Shown here one piece after another: positions 1-11,685 of a stretch of DNA of 64,000 nucleotides. The translations under genes and the position numbers were made by a program. Origin of the DNA: Calonectria ilicicola (taxonomy: Eukaryota; Ascomycota; Sordariomycetes; Hypocreales; Nectriaceae); NCBI GenBank assembly GCA_020809705.1, contig CP085834.1, positions 2,046,001 through 2,110,000 of the forward strand, written 5' to 3'. Under the pieces are notes generated by a model. The model made no database searches. It saw nothing but the letters and a program-made list of their open reading frames with translations, and was not told where the DNA came from. Numbering within the stretch: the stretch's first letter is position 1; the number at the start of each line of letters is the position of its first letter.

Positions 1-437
1 AGGCTATGGCATATTCTGATTTTGGACACTTTTCATTCAACAGCGAAGGTACTATCCATGCGACTGGTCATCTTGGCATTGGAGGCCTCTATGGAACTAT
101 AGCCGACGTTTGGGCAAGTCGTAAGTCCACATATTACTTTTAAGCCAAAGCGCGATGGATGTCTAACTTTCAACTAGCCGGTGACCCTCTTTTCTTTCTC
201 CATCATGCCAATCTTGACCGAGCATGGTGGTCATGGCAGTCTCGAAACCTCACAGCGAGGCTGGATGATATGTCTGGTCCAGTGGTACCAAATGATTGGT
301 CTAACCAGCAGGGCCGGAACTACACTTTAGACGACTCCATCTACTTCGGTGGTACCGTTAATACTACGGTGCTGATTCGCGAGATTATGGATATTCACAA
401 CGATTACCTGTGTTACGATTACGACGAGCTTTACTAA
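1..437 (+). CDS. Tyrosinase (common central domain), 3' end only
   Basis: Type-3 copper oxidase that hydroxylates or oxidises phenols. The window opens inside the gene. The visible coding sequence is <1-120 (codons start at base 3) and 178-437, joined across a 57-bp intron (121-177, GTAAGT...CTAG, with a CTAAC branch-like site at 162). The join restores the CuB copper site: IHATGH, with the first two histidine ligands, then the SPGDPLFFLHHANLDR stretch with the third, followed by WWSWQ. The start, the CuA site and any signal peptide lie upstream of the window. The protein stops only about 75 residues after the FFLHH motif. It therefore lacks the long C-terminal lid domain of classical fungal tyrosinases and resembles the short tyrosinase-like enzymes found in some secondary-metabolite clusters. 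The substrate cannot be inferred. It converges on the receptor gene that follows. Confidence 0.9.
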
Positions 438-736
438 AGCTTAATTAGTATTGATCAAGTTGTGACTATGCACATGGTAACTAGGTAATTGAGCCAATGA
501 CCCTAAGGCTTGCATAGCATTGGCAGTTTGAGACAAATACAATTCGCTTTGGAACCCATTTAAATTATTCACCAGAAATAATTAAGCCAATTCTATCAAG
601 AGGTGTTTTATGCAAGAGCGAGCTTCCTCAGATTCTTGTGCCCAAGATAGAACAAAATAAAACCTTGCATTAAGTAAAGCTAAATAAACTATAAACGATT
701 TTTTGACCTCCTTTCTCACAGAGTAAAATTATTGTG
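438..736. other. Convergent intergenic region
   Basis: This is the 3' flank shared by the tyrosinase and the receptor genes. It is AT-rich and carries AATAAA-like hexamers (for example near 654 and 684) of the kind used for fungal polyadenylation. No gene is visible. Confidence 0.5.
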
Positions 737-2195
737 TTAGAGAGAAACTTCAGATTTTGAACTCTTGTAGTCAAGCTCTCGTTCCAGATCTCTCAAATGG
801 ACTAATCTGATCTCATCATTGTTATCACCATACTCCACCGCGTACGTCTTGTGGCAAGTGATTCCTTTCGAATCCATGCGTTTGTGGGACTTGTCCACAT
901 TCGACGTCACACTAACCCCGGTAGGTCGACTTCTGCTACCTTTTCTATGTTCGCTCGCGTAATTGGCATAGTATCGCTGCGTTGTTCCAAGCATCTTGGG
1001 GAAGATGCGAACAAGAATCAGTCGAATAGTAGGCATACAAGTACAGATGATACCAACGTTTATTTCGACCGTGGACCATCTAGAAACTTGCAAATATTCC
1101 CATGTCGGATTTTGAGAATCGGATCCGAACGTGATGAGAGATCGAAGTCGTAGGATACTTACGATGGTTACAAAAGCACCAACACTAAACATCATGCCTA
1201 CCCCAATCTTCTTTCTCCAGTCCAAGTTCAGGGATCTGAGCTGCGATAGGGGAATTGCCAACATCCAAATGTCAAGGACAATGCTGACGCCGCTATTAGA
1301 CCACGCGATAGCATTAATGTTCATGCATTTCCCCTTGTGTTCTCCATCCCACTTTGTCCAGAAATAGCTCACGGGCTGGCACTGGAATATTGACACGGCG
1401 ACGAAACTGATGCCAACCAAACAGTTGACTATGACGGTTCCCCAAATCGTTCGGCGTATTGGCTTGGCTGGGAAGATTCTCAGGTAGAAAAACAACAGGG
1501 CAAGCTTGAGCAAAGTAACGTGGAGGAAATACAAGACGGCCATGATGTAAAAGTACATGCCGAATTTGGTGATGTTGGAATATGTCAGGGTCCAGATGTC
1601 ACGGCCGAGGCCGTTGGCGAGTGTACCATGAACGGTAATAACGGAACTCGGAATTCCAGCGATGATTACTAGAAGTGTGAACCAATCATCTAAGCCGAGC
1701 TCAAGCCTTGCCCAAAGCTTGAAGGCAATGCGGGCGACAACAAAGACGCCGGAAATAACTCCGAAAGTGTTGGAAAGGGTTTCATATTCCACAGATTTGT
1801 CGCGAACCGGCGCGCCGCAGTTTGTAGATGTTGTATTTTTGGTGACTGAGATGATATAAGTAGGTTTCAAGCGTGAAATTGCGAGGTAGCTTACAGAGAG
1901 CTTCTTTGACGGTACAATTGGCAGTCACACAGCCAGTAACTTCGACCTGCAACTCCTCGTTCGTGCATATGCAAGTCTGATTTGTAAAACCACATGGCGA
2001 ATTGGCCACTGCAGTAACCAGACATGACACCTTCACATGAATTAGCCTAAATTATTCGATTAAATTACTCAGGGGCTGATGTACCGCGCAGTCCGGTAGA
2101 CTTTTTAGAAGGTCAGATGTGGCCGACCTCGGGGCCTGGCCGAGAACGCCTTTCGACGCCAGGCCGGCGAGGAGAAGGCTCCACGAAAGGCGCAT
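737..2195 (-). CDS. CFEM-domain seven-helix receptor, PTH11-like (rhodopsin-like DUF family)
   Basis: Plasma-membrane receptor of the fungal CFEM/PTH11-like class, often linked to host or surface sensing; the ligand is unknown. I rebuilt three exons: 2195-2085, 2030-1895 and 1845-737, with introns of 54 bp (GTACAT...AAG) and 49 bp (GTAAGC...CAG). The frame stays open and gives about 451 residues. Residues 1-21 (MRLSWSLLLAGLASKGVLGQA) form a signal peptide. The spliced product shows all eight CFEM cysteines, at about residues 36, 40, 50, 57, 59, 71, 76 and 92, starting with LPDCAVSCL. It then has the NCGAPVRDKS linker and a helix-rich body with the family's DDWFTL, LRIFP and SRWSTVEINVGIICTCMP signatures, and a charged cytoplasmic tail. 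The first intron uses a less common GTACAT donor, but only that choice yields the PxCAxxC motif. Confidence 0.9.
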
Positions 2196-4323
2196 TCCAG
2201 TGTCTGAAGAGCAAGTGCAAAAGCAATTGAAGATTCTTGAGGGAAGTGAAAATATCGCATTTGTAGAGGATGTCGGTTGTAAATATGGAAATGGGGTTGT
2301 TTTAGAAAGGGGAATGCAAAAGCCACCGCTCGGTCTAGATCGAAATCCCCTAGTGGGTTCGGAGGGATATTTGCGGGAGCTATGAGACAGGTACTGTAAG
2401 GGTTTGACGATAGTACCCTTGGCACCTGGACTGTCAAAGTCTTGGGGTTACTTCGGCCACTATACGCCGCTCAGCGGCAGTGATAGCGGAACGTGGAAGC
2501 GGCAAATGTTGCATTTTGTTTCCCGGCTCCATCTAATAGTTTAAAAGAATATAGGCCAGGTCGTCCTTCTGAGCACCTGTCGAAATGCCTTCACCGAGGT
2601 AACGAATGAACAAAGAAAGCTAGATCGTGGGGTTCGCGGACACTGTCCAGGGGCTCACCACGGGAGTGGTATCTGGATTTGACACAGTGGTGGTGGCGGT
2701 GGTGGTGGCGGTAGGGGACGGGATAATTCCATCTAGAACCAGATTAAGAGCAGAACGTGGCCCGAATGGTTCGGCTGCATGAGGCCTGCTCCGGTGTACA
2801 CATGTGTCAAGAATACTCGGACGCATCGCGGCATTGAGTGCACCTGGCCGAGCCTAGTTGACAGCGCCGGCCGTGGCAAGGCGCGGGGCTTTGACCCAAG
2901 AAGGGCTGGTCGGAAATTGCTGCATATCCTGACACACCAAAAACTCGCGTGTCAAACTGGCGAAGCCCCAATGATCAGACGAAAAAAAGAAGAAGCTGTG
3001 CAGCGGCATACTTGTCAGACATCTACTTAATCCACGGCTCCATCCGCGATCAAATTGATCTGAACTTGGCCCGTAGGATAAGTGGCGATTGAAGGATCGA
3101 TTCCCGAAAACTCAAATTACTACAACCCTTGGATTGATCTGCTGATTTCGCCTTGGCCTTGGCCATGCTGGGGCAATCCTCCGATCACGAACGAGGACCG
3201 CAAACGAGGACCAGGGCGGAATCTTCCCGTCCTAGACCACGGCGACACTTGGGAACACATTTGACACGTAAAAATCCTGATCATGCAATTATTTGTTGCA
3301 GCAATTAATGGGTCTTGCCATCCCGGTCCACTTTACTTCCCTGTACTGGGTCTAGTAGATTCCTCTTCTGGGAAGGACTCCGATCTCTCCGAGCAATCCC
3401 AGCAAGCCGTCAATCCTACCCCTGATGCTCCAAGAAATTTTTCACTGTGGAGTGCTCTCCAGCTTTCCATGTGTGCTTCGCTTGTTTCAATGCCCCAACA
3501 GCGCTGGTCTTGCCAAGCCTGCGAGCCGGTGGCCAATGCGGCGACACCAGTCACAGGGTGCATGCATGCTTCATGAGTTATTGATGCAGATGCAGGTGAT
3601 GAAAATACGGAGATAAGACCAATGGGGAAACTGGTTAATAAATGGAGACATCTTTGCATAGATTTCCCGTTCATTCGTCGTACTTGAACAGATATGCAGG
3701 CTAAATCCAAAAGTTCCGTTTTAGCCTGGTCATGTGTTTGAGCTATCATCACAGCCAACTTGGTCTAAATGTTTCGCATCCTGCACATGCGATACCACCC
3801 ACACGGTCTCGGTAGCAATTCATGATGCCAAGTCCTTCACAAAGCCCAATCTAGTGAGTCAGTGTCACACTTAAGCCGGGGTTGTACAATATATTGCCCT
3901 GTCCTTCCTGTTATTAATGCTTAATACACCTCCGGATCCAGGTTTGTCAGCCTGTCACCAAATCGAGACGTACGAGATTGGAAGTTCAATATTATCCTTG
4001 CCAATCATGATAAAGTAAACCAGTATGAGTAGTTGAAGATAAGGTACTAGGGATAGCAAACACATTTATCGAGATGTGATATATACGGCATGGGTTCAGT
4101 AGGCATGAACAACATGAAAGCTATAAATCAATAAAACAAATTATTATCGGCGGCAACCAATAACGCCTCTAGTTAATATTATAATTGGCTAAAAACCATT
4201 GCTTAATACGTCGTATTAAGCTTGGCAATTACCGATTGGATGGCATCAGCTACCATCACCTCTGTTAAGTTCGGCTATTCTAGCTGCATGTCGATTATTA
4301 TCGTTGAATTAATGTCGAGTTCG
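2196..4323. other. Gene-free intergenic region
   Basis: I find no coding sequence here. The open frames are short and overlap on both strands without recognisable domains. A GGTGGTGGCGG-type low-complexity run lies at about 2689-2713. The stretch from about 3,890 to 4,220 is AT-rich. The region presumably holds the receptor promoter and the 3' flank of the bZIP gene. Confidence 0.5.
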
Positions 4324-5404
4324 CTAGGATTGGGTCTTGAACACCAGAGGATCCTCACCGCGCAGCTCCCTCCACATGTTTGTAGCCGTGATAACGTCTT
4401 GGCACCCATTTAGCAAAAAACCCCATTTCCTCATAAAGGGTTCAGTGACTTCCCAGCCAGTAATATCCCAAGGATCTGACCATGATACAAGACCGGGTTC
4501 GCTAAGCCAAGATAATGTCAAACCCGGTGTGACGGCGGTGGGATGCTCGTTCGGGTCTACGCAGGTTAAAAGTGACGAATCTCCAGGGTAGCTTGCATGA
4601 GGGTCTGATGGCGCCTGTGGTTTGTCCTCACCTTCGTCGGCAAAACAAAGACTAGCAAATGCCTCACCAAGTAAATCCATCATGAAAGCATCCTCATCAA
4701 TACGATATTCCCGAATTGCCAAAATTAGGTTGTCTCGTACTTGTGGAAAAGGGAACAGATCAACCCAACCAGGATGTGGAACCCGCTGTTGGATTTGGGT
4801 TGGCAATAGAGACGGGGGTAGGGTGATGTCTTCTACAGGCCTAGAGACCAATGCCAATTGTTGGTTGGATGGCAGCGTGAATACGCGGGGGACAGAGCAG
4901 AACTGGGGTGTAGAAAGGGGAACGGAGCATATGATGAAGTAGTTTGTTAAAACGGCGCGAGAGACATTGAGGGAAATGACATGCAGAAGTTGCGAATCTC
5001 GTGTCAGAGGGAAGTAGACGCTAGACACCATTGAGAGAGTCCCTGCATTGGTTTCGGCTTTGGTGGGTGCGCCGGACGCTGTTGGAGGATCCATCCCGTT
5101 GGTGAGGTCCGGCGCAACTACTTGTCCGTGAATTCTCTGTCGTCGTCCTGGGGCGTACAAAAGGATCAGCAGTAGAAACACAACTGAAACAACCGTTTTT
5201 GTCCAGTACTCACGCGCTGCTCTCTTGTTGATCCTATTCTGTCGCTTCCTTCTCTCCTTGGCATCGCCTAAACCGGCCCATTCATCCGCCTCGCCCCGGA
5301 TCTGTAACCGAGATTAGCCACCATTAATTAGTGATGGCGCTGAAAACATCTGGACATACATCGTCGCGCACGGGCACTAGTCGAAAAGTCTGGAATGAGC
5401 TCAT
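4324..5404 (-). CDS. bZIP transcription factor with DUF3425 domain
   Basis: Probable nuclear DNA-binding regulator of the fungal bZIP-DUF3425 family. The rebuilt exons are 5404-5360, 5301-5214 and 5147-4324. The introns are 58 bp (GTATGT...TACAG, phase 0) and 66 bp (GTGAGT...CCCAG, phase 1), and the product is about 318 residues. The second junction reconstitutes an intact basic region, KERRKRQNRINKRAARRRQR at residues 30-49, carrying the N-x7-R pattern of bZIP proteins; neither exon alone shows it. A long leucine zipper is not evident, as is usual in this family. The C-terminal DUF3425 region includes HPGWVDLFPFPQVRDNL (about 169-185) and SDPWDITGWEVTEPFMRKW near the end. It is transcribed divergently from the dehydrogenase at 5838, so it may regulate that gene; this is inference from position only. 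Confidence 0.87.
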
Positions 5405-5837
5405 GATAAAACAACGGCAACGTCTGGCGAGACTTAGGCTTGAAGGCGGAAACAAACTGGTTATAAAGTCGCTGACGCGCTTGGTAAGAATCGGGAAGTC
5501 TGACTGTGATGGGGGGCGGCTGCAGAGTGCTGACCACACTAAGCCAACTTCGGACTAGGTTCTAAGCCATGGTGGCCGGATCGACATTTGAGGTCATCCA
5601 GAGTTTCCTCTTTAGAGGACGTTGAGTCACCACGACGGAGTCAACCGACGTGTACTGGTTATTTGTTCTCATCACGTAGCAAAATGATTATCTCTAAGTG
5701 CAACAGGTGCCAAATATATAAAGTAATCCTTCATACTGCGCCAAGATGAACAATCCTACACTCGAAACTTCACCATCTTCAAAGAGCGTGAAAGCAATAA
5801 GCTGAAACAATTTCTCAACCAATCACTCACCACGAAT
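5405..5837. promoter_or_regulatory. Divergent promoter, bZIP gene / dehydrogenase
   Basis: A 433-bp divergent intergenic region. A TATA-box-like TATATAAAG lies at 5715-5723, about 115 bp upstream of the dehydrogenase ATG. That stretch is followed by pyrimidine/CA-rich leader sequence ending at CACCACGAATATG. Confidence 0.5.
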
Positions 5838-6842
5838 ATGACCTCTCCTATAATTTCTAGGTATGCAGGTGCGCACCTCAAACCTCGCGGTCCAGGTGAC
5901 GCTCGGCCTACTGCCCTGCAAATAGTCCGAGATGAGAGGAGAGAGGGTCATCTGCGAGACAAAGTGGCACTCATCACCGGTTGCTCATCCGGACTTGGAA
6001 TTGAGACAGCTCGAGCGATGAAAGCAACGGGTATAACATTGTTTGTCACAGCCCGCGACCTTGAAAAGGCCAGAAATGCTCTTGGCGACATTCTTGACAA
6101 CAGCCAGGTCCACCTTCTTCAATTAGATTTGGAGTCCTTTGACAGCGTCCGTTCTTGCGTAGCCGAGTTCAAATCCAAGAGCCAAAAGCTCAACATTCTC
6201 ATCGAGAATGCAGGAATACGTCACGTTCCCAAGGGACAAACCAAAGATGGCTTTGAACTTCATTGGGGCACGAATCATCTGTCCCATTTCCTTTTGTTCG
6301 AACTTCTGAAACCCATCATGCTGGAATCATCGACCGCTGAGTTTCACTCTCGAGCCATCATCGTGTCCTCAACCGCTCACAGAAATGCTCCAATGGACTT
6401 TAGCGATCTCAATTGGGATAAGAGATCATACAGTCCTTCTGTGGCATACGGGCAGAGTAAGCTGGCCAATGTCTATACCGCTAGCGAGATTGAGAGGCGG
6501 TATGGGTCACAGGGCCTTCATGCCTGGAGTGTACACCCTGGAGGCATTAGGACCGGGCTTCAGAAGCCCAACTTGCATGACGCTCTAACCTTTTTCAAGT
6601 GTGGAATAATGAGCACGCTGAATTCTATGATGAACCCTGAGCAGGGGGCATCTACAAGTGTTTGGGCGGCTGTCAGCAGGGAACTGGAAGGCCAGGGAGG
6701 AAAGTATCTCGAACGAAACCAGATCAGCAAACCAGCGAAGGAAAACTTCGGGCAAATTGACCCCGGATATGCTGAGTGGGCCTATGAGGAGGAGAATGCG
6801 AAGCAATTGTATGATACGTCTCTAGAGTTGGTACAGAAGTAA
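5838..6842 (+). CDS. Short-chain dehydrogenase/reductase (retinol dehydrogenase / WWOX-like)
   Basis: NAD(P)-dependent oxidoreductase of the classical SDR superfamily with a Rossmann fold, probably cytosolic; the substrate is unknown. It is a single exon of 334 residues. The cofactor-binding motif TGCSSGLG is at residues 47-54, and NAG at 124-126 stabilises the central sheet. The catalytic set is Asn146, Ser177/178 (VSSTAH) and Tyr204-x3-Lys208 in YGQSK, with HPGGI following. All key residues are present. Length and the roughly 40-residue N-terminal extension fit the fungal subfamily related to retinol dehydrogenases and WW-domain oxidoreductases. The start is the first ATG after the TATA-like element at 5715. 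Its neighbours are a divergent bZIP gene and an epimerase-like gene 620 bp downstream on the same strand. Confidence 0.93.
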   Translation: MTSPIISRYAGAHLKPRGPGDARPTALQIVRDERREGHLRDKVALITGCSSGLGIETARAMKATGITLFVTARDLEKARNALGDILDNSQVHLLQLDLESFDSVRSCVAEFKSKSQKLNILIENAGIRHVPKGQTKDGFELHWGTNHLSHFLLFELLKPIMLESSTAEFHSRAIIVSSTAHRNAPMDFSDLNWDKRSYSPSVAYGQSKLANVYTASEIERRYGSQGLHAWSVHPGGIRTGLQKPNLHDALTFFKCGIMSTLNSMMNPEQGASTSVWAAVSRELEGQGGKYLERNQISKPAKENFGQIDPGYAEWAYEEENAKQLYDTSLELVQK

Positions 6843-7462
6843 ACCGTAACTTGCGAATTGCGAGTCAAGGTAGCTAGCTAGCTGTGTTAAAGGATCTCTA
6901 TTCATGATTCCCGAATTCTAAATAACTAATGAGGGGTATTAGAACATAAATAACTTAAAATATAAAATATCACTTAAAATTATTGTTCAAATCCATCTAT
7001 TCATATTCTATTAATAAAACAGCTGCTGGACATATGTAATAAAGAAGAAATACTTGAATTTGAAAGAAATGCACTCGAGGAATTGAATTGTATGAGAATT
7101 TATCGCCGTGAGAGCCAGAGACTGCAATATCGGCCCCGTTCATCCTATCCATGCTTGACTCGGTATCTTAATGATGTCATGTACACATTGATGACACTTT
7201 GTTGCTGACTGCTGACCCTTCGGTGCTCCCGGTAGTTTTGTTGCTGACAGGCTATATCCACATCTGGAAAGGGGCGCTGACTCCAAAGTGGAGAGTGAGT
7301 TGTTCTAGAGCCCTTGGCGCTCTCACTGCTATCATGGGGCTGGAAGAGGACAAAGTTATAAGTTGGAACGATGGGGCATTCGGAATACACGTAATTTGAC
7401 TCTTGAACTACAGAATATTGAATTCTTCAAACCGCTTCGATACCTGCTCTTTGGCTGCCATT
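6843..7462. other. Intergenic region
   Basis: No gene recognised. The segment from about 6,900 to 7,060 is very AT-rich and holds ATAAAT/AATAAA-like sites suitable for the dehydrogenase 3' end. The remainder is probably the promoter of the next gene. Confidence 0.45.
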
Positions 7463-8285
7463 ATGCATCTCATCCTCACTGGAGCCACCGGATTAATCGG
7501 GTCTGGTATTCTGGATTCCATGCTTAAAATGAAAGACATCACCAAGATTTCTATTCTTAGCAGAAGACCTGTCGCTATGGCCGAAAATGCCAAGGACCCC
7601 AGAGTCAATGTCATCATTCACAAGGACTTCTCACACTACGGACACGAAGTGTTAAATCAGCTGCAAGGCGCTAACGGTGCTATTTGGGCACTTGGGGTCA
7701 GTCAAACCAAAGTCTCTAGAGAGTGAGTACTCTTTTTGTTTGCATCATTCTGGGCAGATCTAATCAATGAATTCCAGAGAATATGAAAGAATTACAAAAG
7801 ACTACACACTCGCTGGTGCTGAGGCCTTCGCCGGTCTCGCGCCAAACCGGGAGCCATTCCGTTTTATATTTGTTTCTGGGCAAGGTTCTACTCAAAGTCC
7901 TGGACCATTCACTTCCAGATATAGCCGTGTCAAGGGCGAAACTGAAATTTTACTGGATAAGATGCGCGCAACCCGCCCTCGTCTTTTGACAGATGTGGTC
8001 GGACCGGGAGTCGTTGATCCAAAAGACCATCCAGCTATCCATGCTTACATTTCTGACCTGGGCTTTTTAGTTGACACCGTTAAAGCTGCCGTAGGTCTGC
8101 CCATCCGAATGGCTTTCAAGTCTCTGCATGCCCCAACTGAACCCCTAGGGAGATTCCTGACAGAAATGGCAATGGGAAAATTCGATGAGCAGCTAAAGGA
8201 GGATAAAGATGACATTGTTAAGATGCCGGGCGGGTCAAGAATACTCAAGAATTCGGCCTTTCGAAGGCTAGCAGGATTACAATAA
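7463..8285 (+). CDS. NAD(P)-binding epimerase-like protein (HTATIP2-like atypical SDR)
   Basis: Small atypical SDR / nucleoside-diphosphate-sugar epimerase-like protein; the reaction is unknown. Two exons, 7463-7722 and 7778-8285, are split by a 55-bp intron (GTGAGT...TCCAG, phase 2), giving about 255 residues. The product begins MHLILTGATGLIGSGIL, so the Rossmann GxxGxxG (Gly7, Gly10, Gly13) sits right at the N-terminus. This supports ATG 7463 as the start. The splice restores VSREEYERITKDYTLAGAEAF, a stretch conserved in this family. Further on come FIFVSGQGST and SRYSRVKGETE, the equivalent of the YxxxK region in atypical SDRs. The last third is helical and basic. Nothing appears broken. 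Confidence 0.88.
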
Positions 8286-9176
8286 GCAAAAATCAGCTGG
8301 CTAATCGTCAGATTGTCCCCCCAAGACTTATATAGAACTCCAGGTTTTACTTATCATATATTAATCGTGACAGTCCAAGACATAAAAAACAGCGCTTAAT
8401 GCAAGAGAAATGAGAACAAGCCGGCTCTTTTTAGGAAAGAAGTTAATCAAGGCGTACTTATAAAAGGCTGTCTCGGGCTTGACACAAACTAAATTAACGA
8501 AGAAAACAGCTAGAGAAACCAAGGATTCAAAAAGCAGTTCTTGACGCAAAAGATTGACGAAAGAGATGCCTACGAATTCCGGTTCTCACGTACGGCATGC
8601 TAATTAACGCGATGGGTTGCTACGAAATCCGGTAGGGACTGAGGGCAGTGATGTACATGAATGCTGTCAATTCTTAACCCAGCTAAATCGTTGAAGAAGG
8701 TGCGCGTATTTAGAGACGAGACGTAAGGACAGCGATTCCGACAGATACTAATTCGTGATTCAGGGTAGATCGACGAAGGAGACGTTCAGAAAGGCAGAGA
8801 TTGAGAGATTAGAAGACGCTGGCTCCTAGAGGCAGAAAAGGGAACACGTACAAAAGGTCTGGCACAAGCAGACACAAGCTACGGGCATGGACACCATAAG
8901 AGTTCTATTTAGGGGTTACTACTGCCTTCACTGTCTAGCTTCTGAAAGCCTGTCGTTGACCCCTCTCTCCTCTGCTTGTGCCATCAGAAACCTACGATAA
9001 CCTAACCTCTTACTAAGTAACAGGCGCCTGTGAATAAATTTCATGCAGCGAAGATGGTAGCTCGCTATCTCACAAGTAACCTTGATGAATATTCACCAAT
9101 GTAGGCGAACTTGAGCAAAGTCTACTGGCTCAGTGACTGAAGTCTGTTTGAGAAACGAATACACTCGCTATAAACC
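8286..9176. other. Intergenic region
   Basis: No gene, RNA or repeat recognised in this convergent interval. Base composition is near that of the neighbouring intergenic DNA. Confidence 0.45.
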
Positions 9177-10879
9177 TCAATAAAACAACTCAATAGCATC
9201 TATAATCTAAATTCAAATTAGTTAACCAGGTCAATGATCTAATGAAAAAGTCAAAACGTACAAAATTCGGGCTTAGCCAAGCACTTCCACCTGACCCAGA
9301 GACCACATAGATGCTCACAGTGTTCTTCCCTGCTGTCAGAGTACCGGCAGCAACAGTACATTCCCACACAGTACCTCGGCCTCGATATGCACCCCTGGTT
9401 ACACCTCGACTATTGATGCCAACCGGCGCGGAAGGATTGCCGCACCCAACACCATTCACCGAGACTGATGCTCTCGCCCCAGCATATGATAAGGTGCTAG
9501 CGACACGGATTGTCACGGCTTGAGTCACAACTTCGTCAAGGGTAAAGCTAATTATTTGCGGGGAGTTCACATCCATAAATAAATTCCGAAGATGATTGCG
9601 TATCTGCGTTGAACTCACCAATTGTCCAGTTTGACATACGCTGATCTGATGGGTGCATGCGCAATTGGAGATCTGCGTTAAGGAGACCTTCAGGCTTACC
9701 GTCATACTCGCCAATTTGGAAGATAGTAGTGCGTGATTGGGTGATGATAGGATTAGTTGCGCTGATAGTGACAGTGGTTGTTGCTTCCGCAGTAATGCTA
9801 ATAGTGCCTGTGGCGGCAAGAAGCTCCCCTTGGTATAGAGCCATAGTGTATGAACCTTCCACCATAGCTGGTGATGTGAATGACCTATCTGTTTCCGCCG
9901 TTGTCCAAAATTGGTATTCATTGTTGTACCAGTGCAACACGGTGTCGAAATTAGAAGATGTTCCCGATGCCGTGCCATGGACAAAGCCGCGTCCTGACGC
10001 TGGGGTATAACCTGTTAACCCTAGATGTTCAAAAAATGAGACGTCGATTTCAGAGACCACAGGAGGACTTGATCCAAAGGTCAAGGTATAAGGTCCATAG
10101 AACCCCATTCGATATGCCTCAGTCTGCACATGCCCTGAGTTCATGTAATAAGTTAGAGAATGATATGTCCCAACATTGTTCAGGTTGATGTCCCGAAAGA
10201 AGGGCCCCCCTGAGCTCTTTTCGAAAGCTTGCATATTACTGGCTACCCAGCAGGCATAAACATCTCCGGCATTACTATAGGCACAGTATGTATCGGTATC
10301 GATGAAACGTTCCGAAGAATAAAACTAATTAGAGTTAACAACTGCTGGGAGAATTTCTCATAATTTGTCCATTCTCACCTTGCAGCGAGTCTCCTCACCG
10401 ACGAGGTAGACATCGCCGCCTTCTATTACTGAGCCTCCAGAGATTTCAGAAACAATTCCGTTCTTGTGGGCATTTGGAAGACCGGTAAGACGAGCAATAT
10501 AGCGAAGTTCACCAACCGATGGCTCAGCATTGATGTACGTCCCCATGTAAATGCGATCCTCAGCATCAGCAAAAACATAGTAGTGGGTCAAGTTGAACCA
10601 CTCTGTATTTGATACAACTGAAATAATAGCGTGGTTGTCTAAAACTTTATACGAAACCTCTAAAGCTCCAAGACCTGAGGCTACATGGCTGAGAGTAGAG
10701 GCATATTGATATTCGGTGTCACCGTATATGAGCGAGGCTATCGAACCGTCAGTTGTTCTAACTGAGGTCACAAATCCAGAATAAGATTCCGTGTCAACTA
10801 TCAAGTAGCCTGTGTCAAGCTCGGTGATATTGAGGGCAATGCAACCGGAAAAAAATAGTAGGAGAATAAAACGGATCAT
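9177..10879 (-). CDS. Rhamnogalacturonan endolyase, PL4 family (probable frameshift)
   Basis: Secreted polysaccharide lyase that cleaves the rhamnogalacturonan-I backbone of pectin by beta-elimination. The model has three exons: 10879-10379, 10324-9262 and 9206-9177. Introns are 54 bp (GTGAGA...TTAG) and 55 bp (GTACGT...TTTAG). The first junction restores TRCK-FYSSERFID and the second SPNF-IIDAIELFY-stop, both matching the family. A signal peptide (MIRFILLLFFSGCIALN) is present. By position and spacing, Lys167 (TRCK) and His232 (NSGHVQTE) fit the known PL4 catalytic Lys/His pair; this is inference. Total length of about 530 residues is normal. Within exon 2 the reading frame changes at about 9576-9586: homology runs in one frame through SSSEF and continues in another from MDVNSPQIISF to SRGVTRGAYRG. 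See findings. Confidence 0.87.
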
Positions 10880-11685
10880 TGTGTTTGTGGTTGTGAGCTT
10901 GTCTTCTCATATTCGAGAAAATAAGTTCTATCCTTGGTGTTCATGTATTTTCTTATAGAAATTACAATTACCCATGATTTTTTGACTGGCATACATCCGA
11001 ATCGTATGGTTGAACTCGGCAAATCTCCGATTACCACCCACCCTACTACGTGTACCGTCACATACCCCTTGTTGTCTAACCCTGGAATGTGTGTTGAAAA
11101 AAAGAAAAGCCACCAATGATGCGAGTTCTTTTTCCATTTCTTATGTGCACTGTCTTACCACCTTAAAGTATCCTTTTGTACAAAGATGGTGGGTTCAAGT
11201 TGATTTCCCCACACACGGTTGAGTTGCACTCCTACTTCCGGAGCATCTACTGACGACGGAAGACATCAAAGAGATACACGTTCGGGGTATCTGGTAGCGA
11301 TACACCAATCAGGTATTAATCCAATGACGACATAGAGCAATGACTGATACTTTGTGACCTACCGCATCATATTCATATCGAAATTTAGCCTACAGCAGCA
11401 GAAGCAGCAATTTCAGAAACCTCAAGTACGTAATCTCTGCGTCCTTGGCCACGGCCTCCTGATTTCTGGCTTTTATTAGGTGCGCCAAGTAAGTGGCTCA
11501 TTATCCCTTCACAGTAAAGGGACTACCCCCCGTGCGCAACAAGGAGTTCAATTTATGATCACGACGCTGTGCCTTCCGCAAAATATTAGAGAAGAACCCA
11601 GATCACAAAAAGAAAGCATGGGATTTTCTGTCATGTAATTAAGGTACACTTGTGAGCTTGTTGAGCAAGTTGATTTGTTCATGGG
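10880..11685. other. Intergenic region
   Basis: No gene recognised. It holds the 5' flank of the lyase and the 3' flank of the membrane-protein gene. Confidence 0.45.

Noticed and set aside
2105..2437. Open frames on both strands upstream of the receptor
   Set aside because: They overlap the receptor's signal-peptide exon in other frames and show no domain.
3333..3758. 141-codon minus-strand open frame in the 2.1-kb intergenic region
   Set aside because: No recognisable motif, no supporting splice or promoter signals, and competing frames on the other strand; probably chance.
9548..9620. A conventional intron explaining the lyase frame change
   Set aside because: The nearest donor/acceptor pairs are too short (15 or 36 bp) or leave the wrong phase (71 or 92 bp). 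The 88-bp alternative removes conserved residues.
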